Below, piece by piece: positions 1-5,549 of a DNA stretch of 5,549 nt. The notes under the pieces are model-generated. The model saw only the letters and a list, made by a program, of their open reading frames with translations, made no database searches and was not told the DNA's origin. The position numbers and the translations under genes are program-made. Source of the stretch: Rhodospirillales bacterium. GTDB taxonomy: Bacteria; Pseudomonadota; Alphaproteobacteria; Rhodospirillales; Casp-alpha2. The stretch is taken from the NCBI GenBank assembly GCA_021775275.1, contig JAJFIE010000395.1, positions 1-5,549 on the forward strand, written 5' to 3'. Every line of letters begins with the position of its first letter. The first letter of the stretch is position 1.

Positions 1-663
1 CCACTCAATGCGATTATTGGTTTTTCCTCTACCATGAAGGAAGAGGTGTTTGGCCCTCTCGGTGATGACAAATACCGGGATTACCTGGAAGACATCCATT
101 CCTCCGGTCAGCATCTTCTGGAGCTTATCAATGATATCCTCGACGTTTCCGCGATTGAGGCGAATGCCCTGGAAATGCATGAGGAGAATGCAAGCCTGCC
201 CCATATCGTCGATACTTCGGTTCGTATTATCAAACCCCGTGCGGACAAGGGACAGATATCCATTTCGTCCTCCATTGACCCGGGCGCCTCGGTGATCTAT
301 GTGGACGAACGGCGTATAAAACAGGTGTTGCTCAATCTGCTCACCAATGCAGTCAAGTTTACACCCGGCGGAGGAGAAGCCACCGTAACATCACGGGTGA
401 ATGATGATGGCTCGCTTTCCATCGCTGTCAGTGATACCGGAATCGGCATGAATGAAGAAGAGATGACGCAGGCGTTGAACAAGTTTGGTCAGGTGGACAG
501 CGGCCTTAACCGCAAAAATGAAGGCACCGGTCTGGGATTACCGTTGAGCAGAGGGCTGGTGGAATTGCACGGCGGGACGTTGCAAGTCAAGAGTGAAAAA
601 GGCAAAGGCACTGTGATTACCGTGACGTTGCCCAGAGAGCGCGTTATCCAAAGTGCCATCTAA
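1..663 (+). CDS. Sensor histidine kinase, C-terminal part (5' end outside window)
   Basis: The reading frame is open from the first base and codes for 220 residues up to TAA at 661-663; the ATG at 34 is internal, not the start. Residues 1-60 are the end of a HisKA dimerisation domain (PLNAIIGF, FGPLG, INDILDVS). The phospho-acceptor His would lie about 15 bases before the window, by analogy with HEFRTPLNA in the second kinase here. A complete HATPase_c domain follows: N box NLLTNAVKFTP at residues 112-122, G1 box DTGIGM at 145-150, F-box region near NKFGQVD, and G2 box GTGLGL at 175-180. The protein ends about 20 residues after the last ATPase strand (TVITVTLP), so there is no C-terminal receiver domain. 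The family autophosphorylates on His and passes phosphate to a response regulator; none is present here. The signal sensed cannot be told because the N-terminus is missing. The kinase is a paralogue of the one at the right end, and the next gene overlaps its 3' end. Confidence 0.96.
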   Translation, partial: PLNAIIGFSSTMKEEVFGPLGDDKYRDYLEDIHSSGQHLLELINDILDVSAIEANALEMHEENASLPHIVDTSVRIIKPRADKGQISISSSIDPGASVIYVDERRIKQVLLNLLTNAVKFTPGGGEATVTSRVNDDGSLSIAVSDTGIGMNEEEMTQALNKFGQVDSGLNRKNEGTGLGLPLSRGLVELHGGTLQVKSEKGKGTVITVTLPRERVIQSAI

Positions 664-1564
664 CAACACCCACGTTACATCGCCAGAGCCCGCCTTGCGG
701 GCGTATTTTTTGCTGGTTTTCACAACTCTCTGCTGGGGCGCCAATGCTATTTTCGGCAAGCTGGCGGTCGGTGAAATTCCACCCATGTTGCTGGTATCCA
801 GCCGCTGGTTGGGGGCGTTGACGTTGATGCTGGTATTCGCCAATTCCCACGTCAGGCGTGACTGGTCGATCCTTCGGGAACGCCTGTTGTTCATATCGTG
901 CCTCGGCACCATGGGGTTCACCGGATTCAACGTACTGTTCTATACGGCGGCCTATTCAACCTCGGCCCTGAACATCGGAATTATCCAGGGCTCGATTCCG
1001 ATATTTGTTCTGATCGGCGCTTTTCTGCTCTACCGCACACGGGTTGCGCCACTACAGTTTGTCGGCGTGCTTGCCACCATCACCGGCGTGCTGATCGTCG
1101 GCTCCCGGGGGAATTTGTCGCAACTGGCAAGCCTGGCGTTCAACTGGGGTGATCTGCTGATGGTTATTGCCTGTATGCTCTATGCCTCCTACACCGTTGG
1201 ATTGCGTCAGCGTCCGGCGGTTTCCGCGCTAGCGCTTTTTACTGTCCTTGCAGGTGTCGCCTTTATCGTTTCCGTGCCCTTCACCATCATCGAATACAGC
1301 CTGGGAAGGTTCTACTGGCCGTCGCCGTTTGGCTGGACCATCGCCGCTTTGGTCACTATTTTCCCCTCCTTCCTGGCGCAGATATTTTTTATCCAGAGTG
1401 TGACAAGGATCGGTCCCAATCGCGCGGGCGTCTTTATCAATCTGGTGCCGGTGTTTTCATCTGGCCTCGCCGTGGCTGTCCTCGGTGAATCCATTGAAGT
1501 GTTCCACGCTGCCGCCCTCGGCCTTGTCCTTGGTGGAATCTGGCTCTCTGAACATGGCAAATGA
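653..1564 (+). CDS. EamA/DMT-family transporter (10 TM)
   Basis: This 303-residue inner-membrane protein belongs to the drug/metabolite transporter superfamily. It shows two EamA repeats, at about residues 17-150 and 164-299, each with five hydrophobic helices. Family-like features are CWGANAIFGK in TM1, SRWLGAL in TM2, NIGIIQGSIPIF in the TM4 region, and NLVPVFSSGLAVAVLGE near the C-terminus, where the LGE motif is typical. Length is normal. The start is GTG at 653, the first start codon after an in-frame stop at 623-625; it lies inside the end of the upstream kinase gene, an 11-base overlap in another frame. The Shine-Dalgarno match is poor (AGAG near 634-637, far from the start), which fits translational coupling. 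A TTG at 695 is a possible later start; the first internal ATG would remove TM1. The family exports amino acids, metabolites or drugs, and substrate cannot be predicted from sequence. The last residues are EHGK, then TGA. Confidence 0.93.
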   Translation: MPSNNTHVTSPEPALRAYFLLVFTTLCWGANAIFGKLAVGEIPPMLLVSSRWLGALTLMLVFANSHVRRDWSILRERLLFISCLGTMGFTGFNVLFYTAAYSTSALNIGIIQGSIPIFVLIGAFLLYRTRVAPLQFVGVLATITGVLIVGSRGNLSQLASLAFNWGDLLMVIACMLYASYTVGLRQRPAVSALALFTVLAGVAFIVSVPFTIIEYSLGRFYWPSPFGWTIAALVTIFPSFLAQIFFIQSVTRIGPNRAGVFINLVPVFSSGLAVAVLGESIEVFHAAALGLVLGGIWLSEHGK

Positions 1565-1620
1565 AACCAGTCACTGGAACGTGAATTTCGCGCCGCCATC
1601 TCTGAACATAGACTGAAGCC

Positions 1621-1806
1621 ATGACATTGATCGGCCCCTCCACAACCATCATTTCCGTTCTCATGTTAATCGGGGTGTTTGCGTTGTGGGCATCCCCGGC
1701 GCTTTCCGCTCCGGCTGATTCACCGTTGCCGCGTATCGACTGGCAGGAGTTCGAGGATCTCATCCGGGAAGATCCGGAAATCGCCGTCGGCGAGGAAATG
1801 TGCTGA
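1621..1806 (+). CDS. Small exported or membrane-anchored protein, unknown function (61 aa)
   Basis: I do not recognise this protein. It starts at ATG 1621, the first start after an in-frame TAG at 1609-1611, with a weak GAAG at 1615-1618 as possible ribosome site. Residues 8-26 are strongly hydrophobic (TIISVLMLIGVFALW core) and are followed by SPALSA-PADS, a good signal-peptidase I site around residue 30. The n-region (MTLIGPS) lacks Lys or Arg, unusual for a Sec signal, so the helix may instead stay as an anchor. The remaining 31 residues are acidic (DWQEFEDLIREDPEIAVGEE) and end in Cys next to the stop. GC-rich third codon positions resemble the neighbouring real genes, supporting coding. 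It lies 56 bases after the EamA gene on the same strand and may be the last gene of that operon. Its stop is 17 bases from that of the convergent permease. Homologues in related genomes would settle whether it is real. Confidence 0.55.
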   Translation: MTLIGPSTTIISVLMLIGVFALWASPALSAPADSPLPRIDWQEFEDLIREDPEIAVGEEMC

Positions 1807-1823
1807 GCCCCATCGCCCGAATA

Positions 1824-3170
1824 TCATGACGAACTTCGTGATTGTTTCGCGGCCCGGTTTTTTTGACCTTTTGAAAACAACCATGCCCCAGTCGTCAAAA
1901 GAGCATAAATACTTGTAATGAACACAAGTTGCTCGATCTGGGTGGTGGCCTCGTAATAGATTATGAGCGCCGTACCCATCATCAGGCCGATTAATGCCGG
2001 AAGGGTCAGCAGCGAGGAAGAAAGAGTTAGATGGCGGATTTTATGATTCGTATATGCCATCAATAAAGACACCAGAAGAAATGTGACGCTGCCGAATTCA
2101 AGAATAACCTGTAGGTTCCCCGCCAGAATCAGACAAGCGGCAAAGCCTGACATCGATAAAATGGCATAGACAGGAATATGGTTTGAGCGTTTTGCCAAAA
2201 TAGGCGGAAAATAACCATCACTGGCGATCACCGCGACCTGTCGGGAGGCGCCAAAAAGCGTTCCACTGATGGCGCTGCTTGTTGCAAGGAGCGCCCCCAC
2301 GATTACAAGATTAGTCCCCCACTGTCCAAGAACGCCATTGGCCCCCGATGCAAGAGCATGTTCCTTGTTCTCAATTATATCATCAAAAGGAATAGCGACT
2401 ATCGCGCCCAAGGCGATCGTCACATAAATGGCAGCGGCAAGGCCGATTGCAGTATAAATGGCTTTCGGGATACTGCTTTCAGGATCATCCATTTCTTTGA
2501 CAGCATTGATGACAAGCTGGAAACCCTCATAGGCAACAAATGTTATGGATGCCACGATCAAAATACTTATGACAGAAACAGGTCCGTTATGTTCTATCAA
2601 TGTAGGAAGGCTTGTTTGGCTATTGTTGATGAAAACAAAAGAGATCACCACGAGAATGATCAGCTTGGTGTAAACCATCAGGTCTTCAATCTTACCCATT
2701 CCTTTTACGCTCCATACGTTGATGAGCGTAAAAACAGCAATGATCGCAATTGCGACCGCCTTGCGAACCCATTCGTTATCCGCAAACGTAAATCCACTGA
2801 TGGCATAGGAGGAAAAAGTATAGGCATAGAGGGCGATTGTACTGATGTAGCCAAAAATAACCCACCAACCGATCAGAGATGCAGCAAATGGCGCCTTGGG
2901 AAATGTCCTTTTGACAAACGAGTAAGTGGCGCCTTCATCGATATAATAAATCCCGAGTTTTACGTAGGAATAGGCGGCCAGGGCAGCAATTACACCACCG
3001 ATTGCAATCGCCAGCGGCGTATACACGCCGATCATGGAAACTGAAATCCCCAGGATCGTGAAAATACCACCACCGATCATGCCACCGAGAGCGATGGCGA
3101 CCAACTCGACTACTCCCAGCGCCTTGTGCCGTTTTCTGTGGATTGTGGTGTTATTATTTTTCAAAATCAT
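1824..3170 (-). CDS. APC-superfamily amino acid permease
   Basis: This 448-residue inner-membrane protein of the amino acid-polyamine-organocation superfamily (COG0531-like) should have about 12 helices. TM1 holds GGMIGGGIFTILG (residues 29-41), the glycine-rich unwound segment that binds substrate in this fold. The stretch YEGFQLVINAVKEMDDP at 214-230, followed by SSIPKAI, matches the conserved TM6 and following loop of APC carriers, and GASRQVAVIASDGYFP at 307-322 matches the conserved loop after TM8. The C-terminus is short and basic. I prefer ATG at 3170 because AGGAAAA lies seven bases upstream; a longer reading from ATG 3206 adds 12 polar residues and has no ribosome site. The likely role is proton- or ion-coupled amino acid uptake or exchange, but specificity cannot be read from sequence. 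It is the only minus-strand gene here, apparently monocistronic, and more AT-rich than its neighbours (22 and 26 G+C per 60 bases at 2521-2580 and 2641-2700), which may mean transfer from another lineage. Confidence 0.94.
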   Translation of the reverse strand: MILKNNNTTIHRKRHKALGVVELVAIALGGMIGGGIFTILGISVSMIGVYTPLAIAIGGVIAALAAYSYVKLGIYYIDEGATYSFVKRTFPKAPFAASLIGWWVIFGYISTIALYAYTFSSYAISGFTFADNEWVRKAVAIAIIAVFTLINVWSVKGMGKIEDLMVYTKLIILVVISFVFINNSQTSLPTLIEHNGPVSVISILIVASITFVAYEGFQLVINAVKEMDDPESSIPKAIYTAIGLAAAIYVTIALGAIVAIPFDDIIENKEHALASGANGVLGQWGTNLVIVGALLATSSAISGTLFGASRQVAVIASDGYFPPILAKRSNHIPVYAILSMSGFAACLILAGNLQVILEFGSVTFLLVSLLMAYTNHKIRHLTLSSSLLTLPALIGLMMGTALIIYYEATTQIEQLVFITSIYALLTTGAWLFSKGQKNRAAKQSRSSS

Positions 3171-3174
3171 CCGA

Positions 3175-3181
3175 TTTTCCT
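3175..3181 (-). promoter_or_regulatory. Ribosome binding site of the permease (decides the start)
   Basis: Read on the minus strand, AGGAAAA occupies 3181 down to 3175. The AGGA core (3178-3181) is separated by seven bases from ATG at 3170-3168, an ideal spacing. The alternative upstream ATG at 3206-3204 has no purine-rich sequence at the right distance, so the shorter protein is favoured. Confidence 0.6.
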
Positions 3182-3256
3182 GAACTCTGGGCGTGGTGCA
3201 CGCCATTTGTTAATCTGCATGTGACCGGGGTGAACTGATTTTAATGCCAACGAAAA

Positions 3257-3274
3257 TTGGTTACTATCGGTATA
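3257..3274 (+). promoter_or_regulatory. Copy 1 of a shared upstream motif (TTGGTTACwAT...GTATA)
   Basis: TTGGTTACTAT at 3257-3267 is followed by GTATA at 3270-3274. The same arrangement occurs at 3685-3701 upstream of the peroxidase gene, with ten of the first eleven bases identical. This copy lies 85 bases before the start of the 83-residue gene. It may be a common promoter element or the binding site of a common regulator; which one cannot be told from two copies. Confidence 0.35.
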
Positions 3275-3337
3275 GGATGTAAACTTAACCGGGGCATGTC
3301 GACCAAAGTCGGCGTCACCGGTTGTATTTTCGCTCGG

Positions 3338-3343
3338 AGAGGA
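3338..3343 (+). promoter_or_regulatory. Ribosome binding site of the 83-residue gene (decides the start)
   Basis: AGAGGA lies nine bases before ATG at 3353. The frame stays open further upstream to a TTG at 3257, but that codon has no ribosome site and the extra 32 residues look non-coding, so translation is placed at 3353. Confidence 0.6.
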
Positions 3344-3352
3344 AAGAAGTTC

Positions 3353-3604
3353 ATGCAAAAACTAAAATCAATAATCGATGAAGCGATGGCGGAGTTGCAG
3401 GAAACCCTGTCCGGCGATCAGGCTGACAAGGTCGCCAAGGTGATCGAAGTGGCAATTATCCGGGGGATGTTGGAAGGCCAGCACCGGGCTGTTGACGCCT
3501 GCAATGAATGTGGCGAAGCGGAACAGGACACTGCCCACAAGATCGCAACCGCAATCCGTCAGAAAAATGACGCTTTGATCGTCAACCTTTCCAGCCTGCG
3601 CTGA
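3353..3604 (+). CDS. Small helical protein with CxxC pair, unknown function (83 aa)
   Basis: I do not recognise a family with certainty. The 83-residue product has no signal peptide or membrane segment and should be cytosolic. Residues 1-45 (MQKLKSIIDEAMAELQETL, then ADKVAKVIEVAIIRGMLEG) have the heptad-like spacing of hydrophobic residues expected for two amphipathic helices. His44, Cys50, Cys53 and His62 form an H-x5-C-x2-C-x8-H arrangement that could bind a metal ion or act as a redox pair; this is inference from spacing only. The C-terminal helix (HKIATAIRQKNDALIVNL) ends in SSLR. The start at ATG 3353 is fixed by AGAGGA nine bases upstream. It is divergent from the permease and 126 bases before the peroxidase gene on the same strand; both plus-strand genes carry the same upstream motif, which may indicate co-regulation. 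Coding looks genuine from the ribosome site and the GC-rich third codon positions. Confidence 0.8.
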   Translation: MQKLKSIIDEAMAELQETLSGDQADKVAKVIEVAIIRGMLEGQHRAVDACNECGEAEQDTAHKIATAIRQKNDALIVNLSSLR

Positions 3605-3677
3605 GATACCAGCCAAATCTTCTGCGGGTCACCCGGCTATCGGCGGCCAGTGCATAAGTGTTTGGGGGTGCGTGATC

Positions 3678-3713
3678 CTATAATTTGGTTACAATAGTAT
3701 ACTTTATAGATAC
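3678..3713 (+). promoter_or_regulatory. Candidate promoter/operator of the peroxidase gene, with motif copy 2
   Basis: This AT-rich stretch stands out from its GC-rich surroundings, 18 to 53 bases before the peroxidase start. It contains TTGGTTACAAT (3685-3695) followed by GTATA (3697-3701), the second copy of the motif found at 3257. AGTATACT at 3696-3703 is a perfect eight-base palindrome and contains TATACT, five of six matches to a -10 hexamer. CTATAA (3678-3683) and TTATAG (3704-3709) form inverted arms around the motif. No good -35 lies 17 bases before TATACT, so the exact promoter is unclear; a regulator site is equally possible. Confidence 0.35.
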
Positions 3714-3730
3714 GGCGTGGCCTCATATAT

Positions 3731-4612
3731 ATGAACAAATCTCAACCCGGCATTCTTGCCCCCCTTCCCGGTCTTTCGCGTTATCTGGAATTTGTCCCGG
3801 TTCCGGACACTGATCCGGCTTTGGTTCTTCGTGATCTTGCAGCCCGGCCTATTGACCCGGAATTGGTTGTTGGCTTTGGCCCCGGTCTCATTCAAGGGCT
3901 GGCACAGACGGTTGATGGACTTCGATCGTTCCCCAATCTGAGTGGACCCGGTTGCGAGGTTCCCTCGACACAAGCCGATATCTGGTGCTGGGTACGGGGC
4001 AGTGATCGCGGGCAGATCACCCATTCGGCGCGCGCGTTAACACGCACACTTCAACCGGGGTTTCGGTGTGTCCGCATGGTGGATGGTTTCAAATATGACC
4101 GAGGCCTTGACCTGACGGGGTATGAGGACGGCACGGAGAATCCCGAGGGAGTCGCCGCAACCGAAACGGCGATTGTTGGAGGAAAAGGCACCGGGCTTGA
4201 TGGTTCCAGCTTCGTTGCGACCCAGCTGTGGGTGCATGATCTCAATCACTTCGCGTCGATGCCCCAGGATGAGCGCGACAACATTATCGGGCGACGCCTC
4301 AGTGATAACGAGGAGCTTGATGACGCCCCGGTTTCAGCGCACGTCAAGCGGACAGCGCAGGAGAGCTTCGATCCTGAGGCCTTCGTCGTTCGACGCTCGA
4401 TGCCATGGGCGGATTCGAGCGGGGAAGGCCTGATGTTTGTGGCATTCGGAAAATCTCTCGACGCCTTCGAGGCCCAACTCAGAAGGATGACCGGTCAGGA
4501 AGACGATATCATCGACGGCCTGTTCCGCTTCTCGCGACCGGTTAGCGGGAGCTATTTCTGGTGCCCGCCTGTAACGGACGGACATCTCGACTTCACCGCT
4601 ATCGCTATTTGA
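3731..4612 (+). CDS. Dyp-type (dye-decolourising) haem peroxidase, YfeX/DypB-like
   Basis: This 293-residue protein has normal length for the compact cytosolic Dyp peroxidases (YfeX/DypB type). The N-terminus QPGILAPLPGLSRYLEF is the usual first strand of the family and supports ATG 3731, although no strong ribosome site is visible (GGCGTGG about ten bases before). Asp133 in GYEDGTENP is the distal GxxDG aspartate, His204 in AHVKRT is the proximal haem ligand, and Arg221 in VVRRSMPW is the distal arginine; these match D153, H226 and R244 of Rhodococcus DypB. The position of DypB N246 is Ser223 here. The C-terminal segment GLFRFSRPVSGSYFWCPP closes the second ferredoxin-like domain. The family uses H2O2 to oxidise dyes, phenolics or porphyrin-type substrates; the natural substrate is usually unknown. 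There is no Tat or Sec signal and no C-terminal extension like an encapsulin cargo peptide, so it should be free in the cytosol. The sensor kinase gene starts 23 bases downstream. Confidence 0.95.
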   Translation: MNKSQPGILAPLPGLSRYLEFVPVPDTDPALVLRDLAARPIDPELVVGFGPGLIQGLAQTVDGLRSFPNLSGPGCEVPSTQADIWCWVRGSDRGQITHSARALTRTLQPGFRCVRMVDGFKYDRGLDLTGYEDGTENPEGVAATETAIVGGKGTGLDGSSFVATQLWVHDLNHFASMPQDERDNIIGRRLSDNEELDDAPVSAHVKRTAQESFDPEAFVVRRSMPWADSSGEGLMFVAFGKSLDAFEAQLRRMTGQEDDIIDGLFRFSRPVSGSYFWCPPVTDGHLDFTAIAI

Positions 4613-4635
4613 CGATATTGTAACGAAGACGTCAT

Positions 4636-5549
4636 ATGATCAGTCCAATTGCAGTTCTTGGTGTTTCCATTGCCCTCCAGATTATTGCAGCAGCCATGGC
4701 GCTTCGCCTCATCTGGATTACCGGAAAGTGGCCTGCATGGACGTTCATTTCCATCGCCCTGACGCTGATGGGGGTACGACGGGCGATTACACTTTACCAT
4801 GTCGTGACTGACGACTTTGCAACATCGATCAATATGCCAGCGGAGCTGATTGCCCTCGGTATTTCCGCTTTGATGGTGCTCGGTGTTCTTTTTATTGGTC
4901 CCGTTTTCAAACGCGTGCGCCGGACAGAGATCAAGCTCCGGGAAAATCAGGAGCGTTTCAGGGAATTTGCGGAATCGGCCTCTGACTGGCTGTGGGAAAC
5001 GGACCCTGAAGGGCGGATGGTTTGGGAGTCCGATAGCGAGGGTGTCAAGGTCGGCCATATATTCGCACAATTTTTTGGCAGGACCCGAGAGGAAATTGCC
5101 AACAACCTCATGACGGATGAAGACTGGCTCCCCTATCGACAGGCCTTGCGGGACCATACGGAAATCAGGAAATTCGAGTGCTGTTTTCCCGGGCGGAGCG
5201 GGGAAATCCATTTTGCGTTGATCGATGGAAAGGCCCGTTTCGACGAGACCGGTGTGTATTTGGGCCACCGGGGCACCGCGTCCGATATCACTGCGCAAAA
5301 GCAAGCAGAGGGTGCGCTGCAAACGGCTCTGGCGGATGCGGAACGGGCGAATACTGCAAAATCCGAGTTCCTCGCCACCATGAGTCACGAGTTTCGTACG
5401 CCTCTGAACGCAATACTGGGATTTAGTGAGATGCTGCGGGCTCAGTATTTCGGCCCCCTGGGGTCCGATAATTATCGGGAGTACGCCCACGATATTCACA
5501 CCAGCGGCGCGCACATGTTAACCCTGATAAACGATATCCTCGATATCTC
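4636..5549 (+). CDS. Membrane-bound PAS sensor histidine kinase, N-terminal part (3' end outside window)
   Basis: The frame starts at ATG 4636, the first start after an in-frame TAA at 4621-4623, and stays open to the end of the window (304 complete codons). Three hydrophobic segments (about residues 4-26, 34-54 and 69-91) form a small membrane sensor region, followed by basic residues (KRVRR) that mark the cytoplasmic side. A coiled linker (about 97-112) leads into a PAS domain at roughly 107-222, opening with FREFAESASDWLWETDPEGR and closing with GHRGTASDITAQKQAE. HisKA follows: MSHEFRTPLNAILGF with phospho-acceptor His251 (codon 5386-5388), then FGPLG and LINDILDIS. The ATPase domain lies beyond the window. 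Vicinal Cys182-Cys183 sits in the PAS core. The kinase should autophosphorylate in response to a membrane or cytosolic signal; the ligand is unknown. It follows the peroxidase gene by 23 bases with only a weak ribosome site (AAGA), so it is probably co-transcribed. It is a paralogue of the kinase at the left end. Confidence 0.95.
   Translation, partial: MISPIAVLGVSIALQIIAAAMALRLIWITGKWPAWTFISIALTLMGVRRAITLYHVVTDDFATSINMPAELIALGISALMVLGVLFIGPVFKRVRRTEIKLRENQERFREFAESASDWLWETDPEGRMVWESDSEGVKVGHIFAQFFGRTREEIANNLMTDEDWLPYRQALRDHTEIRKFECCFPGRSGEIHFALIDGKARFDETGVYLGHRGTASDITAQKQAEGALQTALADAERANTAKSEFLATMSHEFRTPLNAILGFSEMLRAQYFGPLGSDNYREYAHDIHTSGAHMLTLINDILDI

Larger units (their letters stand above)
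3171..3352. promoter_or_regulatory. Divergent intergenic promoter region
   Basis: These 182 bases separate the permease start (minus) from the 83-residue gene start (plus), so promoters for both must lie here or nearby. On the plus strand TTGGTT at 3257-3262 is followed, 17 bases later, by TAAACT at 3280-3285, a weak sigma70-like pair. On the minus strand a TAAAAT-type -10 hexamer reads from 3243 to 3238, but I see no good -35. GTCGAC-CAAA-GTCGGC at 3298-3313 can form a six-pair hairpin with one G-T pair and would lie in the leader of the plus-strand transcript. ACCGGGG occurs twice (3223-3229 and 3288-3294). All elements are weak individually. Confidence 0.35.

Noticed and set aside
1545..1609. 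11-base direct repeat TCTCTGAACAT at 1545-1555 and 1599-1609, plus the small palindrome CCAGTCACTGG at 1567-1577
   Set aside because: Only two short copies, one within the EamA coding end; no sign of a mobile element or known operator, so chance is a sufficient explanation.
1781..1793. Perfect palindrome TCGCCGTCGGCGA that might be a terminator of the convergent genes
   Set aside because: It lies inside the 61-residue ORF, the usable stem is only about five pairs, and no T-run follows on either strand; codon content explains it.
1846..1865. GC-rich stretch followed by a run of seven T after the 61-residue gene, as a possible rho-independent terminator
   Set aside because: I could not find a paired stem directly before the T-run, and the sequence is part of the permease coding region.
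2358..3044. 228-codon plus-strand open frame opposite the permease
   Set aside because: The product is Asn/Asp/Arg-rich with no domain, as expected for the complement of a hydrophobic membrane protein gene.
3618..3634. GCGGGTCACCCGGC as a terminator after the 83-residue gene
   Set aside because: The arms leave almost no loop and no T-run follows, so a rho-independent terminator is not supported.
3731..4612. Possible encapsulin cargo role of the peroxidase
   Set aside because: The protein ends at the catalytic fold (DFTAIAI) without the C-terminal targeting extension, and no encapsulin shell gene is present in the window.
4552..5514. Long minus-strand open frame (320 codons) opposite the second kinase
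   Set aside because: The product has no recognisable domain and is rich in Arg, His, Pro and Cys, typical of an antisense frame; the plus-strand kinase accounts for the DNA.

Overview
This window looks like chromosomal DNA of an alphaproteobacterium, possibly a marine or environmental one. The main reason is the style of the two sensor kinases: the DHp helices carry the FGPLG and DIHxSGxHxLxLINDILDxS wording common in PAS-type kinases of that class. The moderate, uneven base composition fits but does not fix a genus. I see no tRNA, rRNA, CRISPR array, insertion sequence or phage gene.

Layout, left to right: (1) positions 1-663, the 3' end of a sensor histidine kinase (end of DHp plus the complete ATPase domain). 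(2) 653-1564, a ten-helix EamA/DMT transporter starting at GTG inside the end of the kinase gene, so the two are probably co-translated. (3) 1621-1806, a 61-residue exported or membrane-anchored small protein of unknown function. (4) 1824-3170 on the minus strand, an APC-superfamily amino acid permease, the only reverse-strand gene and more AT-rich than its neighbours. (5) 3171-3352, a divergent promoter region. (6) 3353-3604, an 83-residue helical protein of unknown function with a CxxC pair. (7) 3731-4612, a cytosolic Dyp-type haem peroxidase of the YfeX/DypB kind. (8) 4636-5549, a second membrane-bound PAS sensor kinase, cut off by the window end just after its phospho-acceptor histidine.

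How the genes may work together: the peroxidase and the second kinase lie 23 bases apart on the same strand and probably form an operon. The first kinase and the EamA transporter form another. The two kinases are clear paralogues: the first 50 residues of the window and the last 50 align with 32 identities. No response regulator is present, so their partners are elsewhere. A TTGGTTACwAT...GTATA motif occurs upstream of both the 83-residue gene and the peroxidase gene and may be a shared promoter or operator. I found no convincing evidence for a wholly new system. The best leads are the peroxidase-kinase pair, the shared upstream motif, the small HxCxxCxH-type protein and the compositionally distinct permease.
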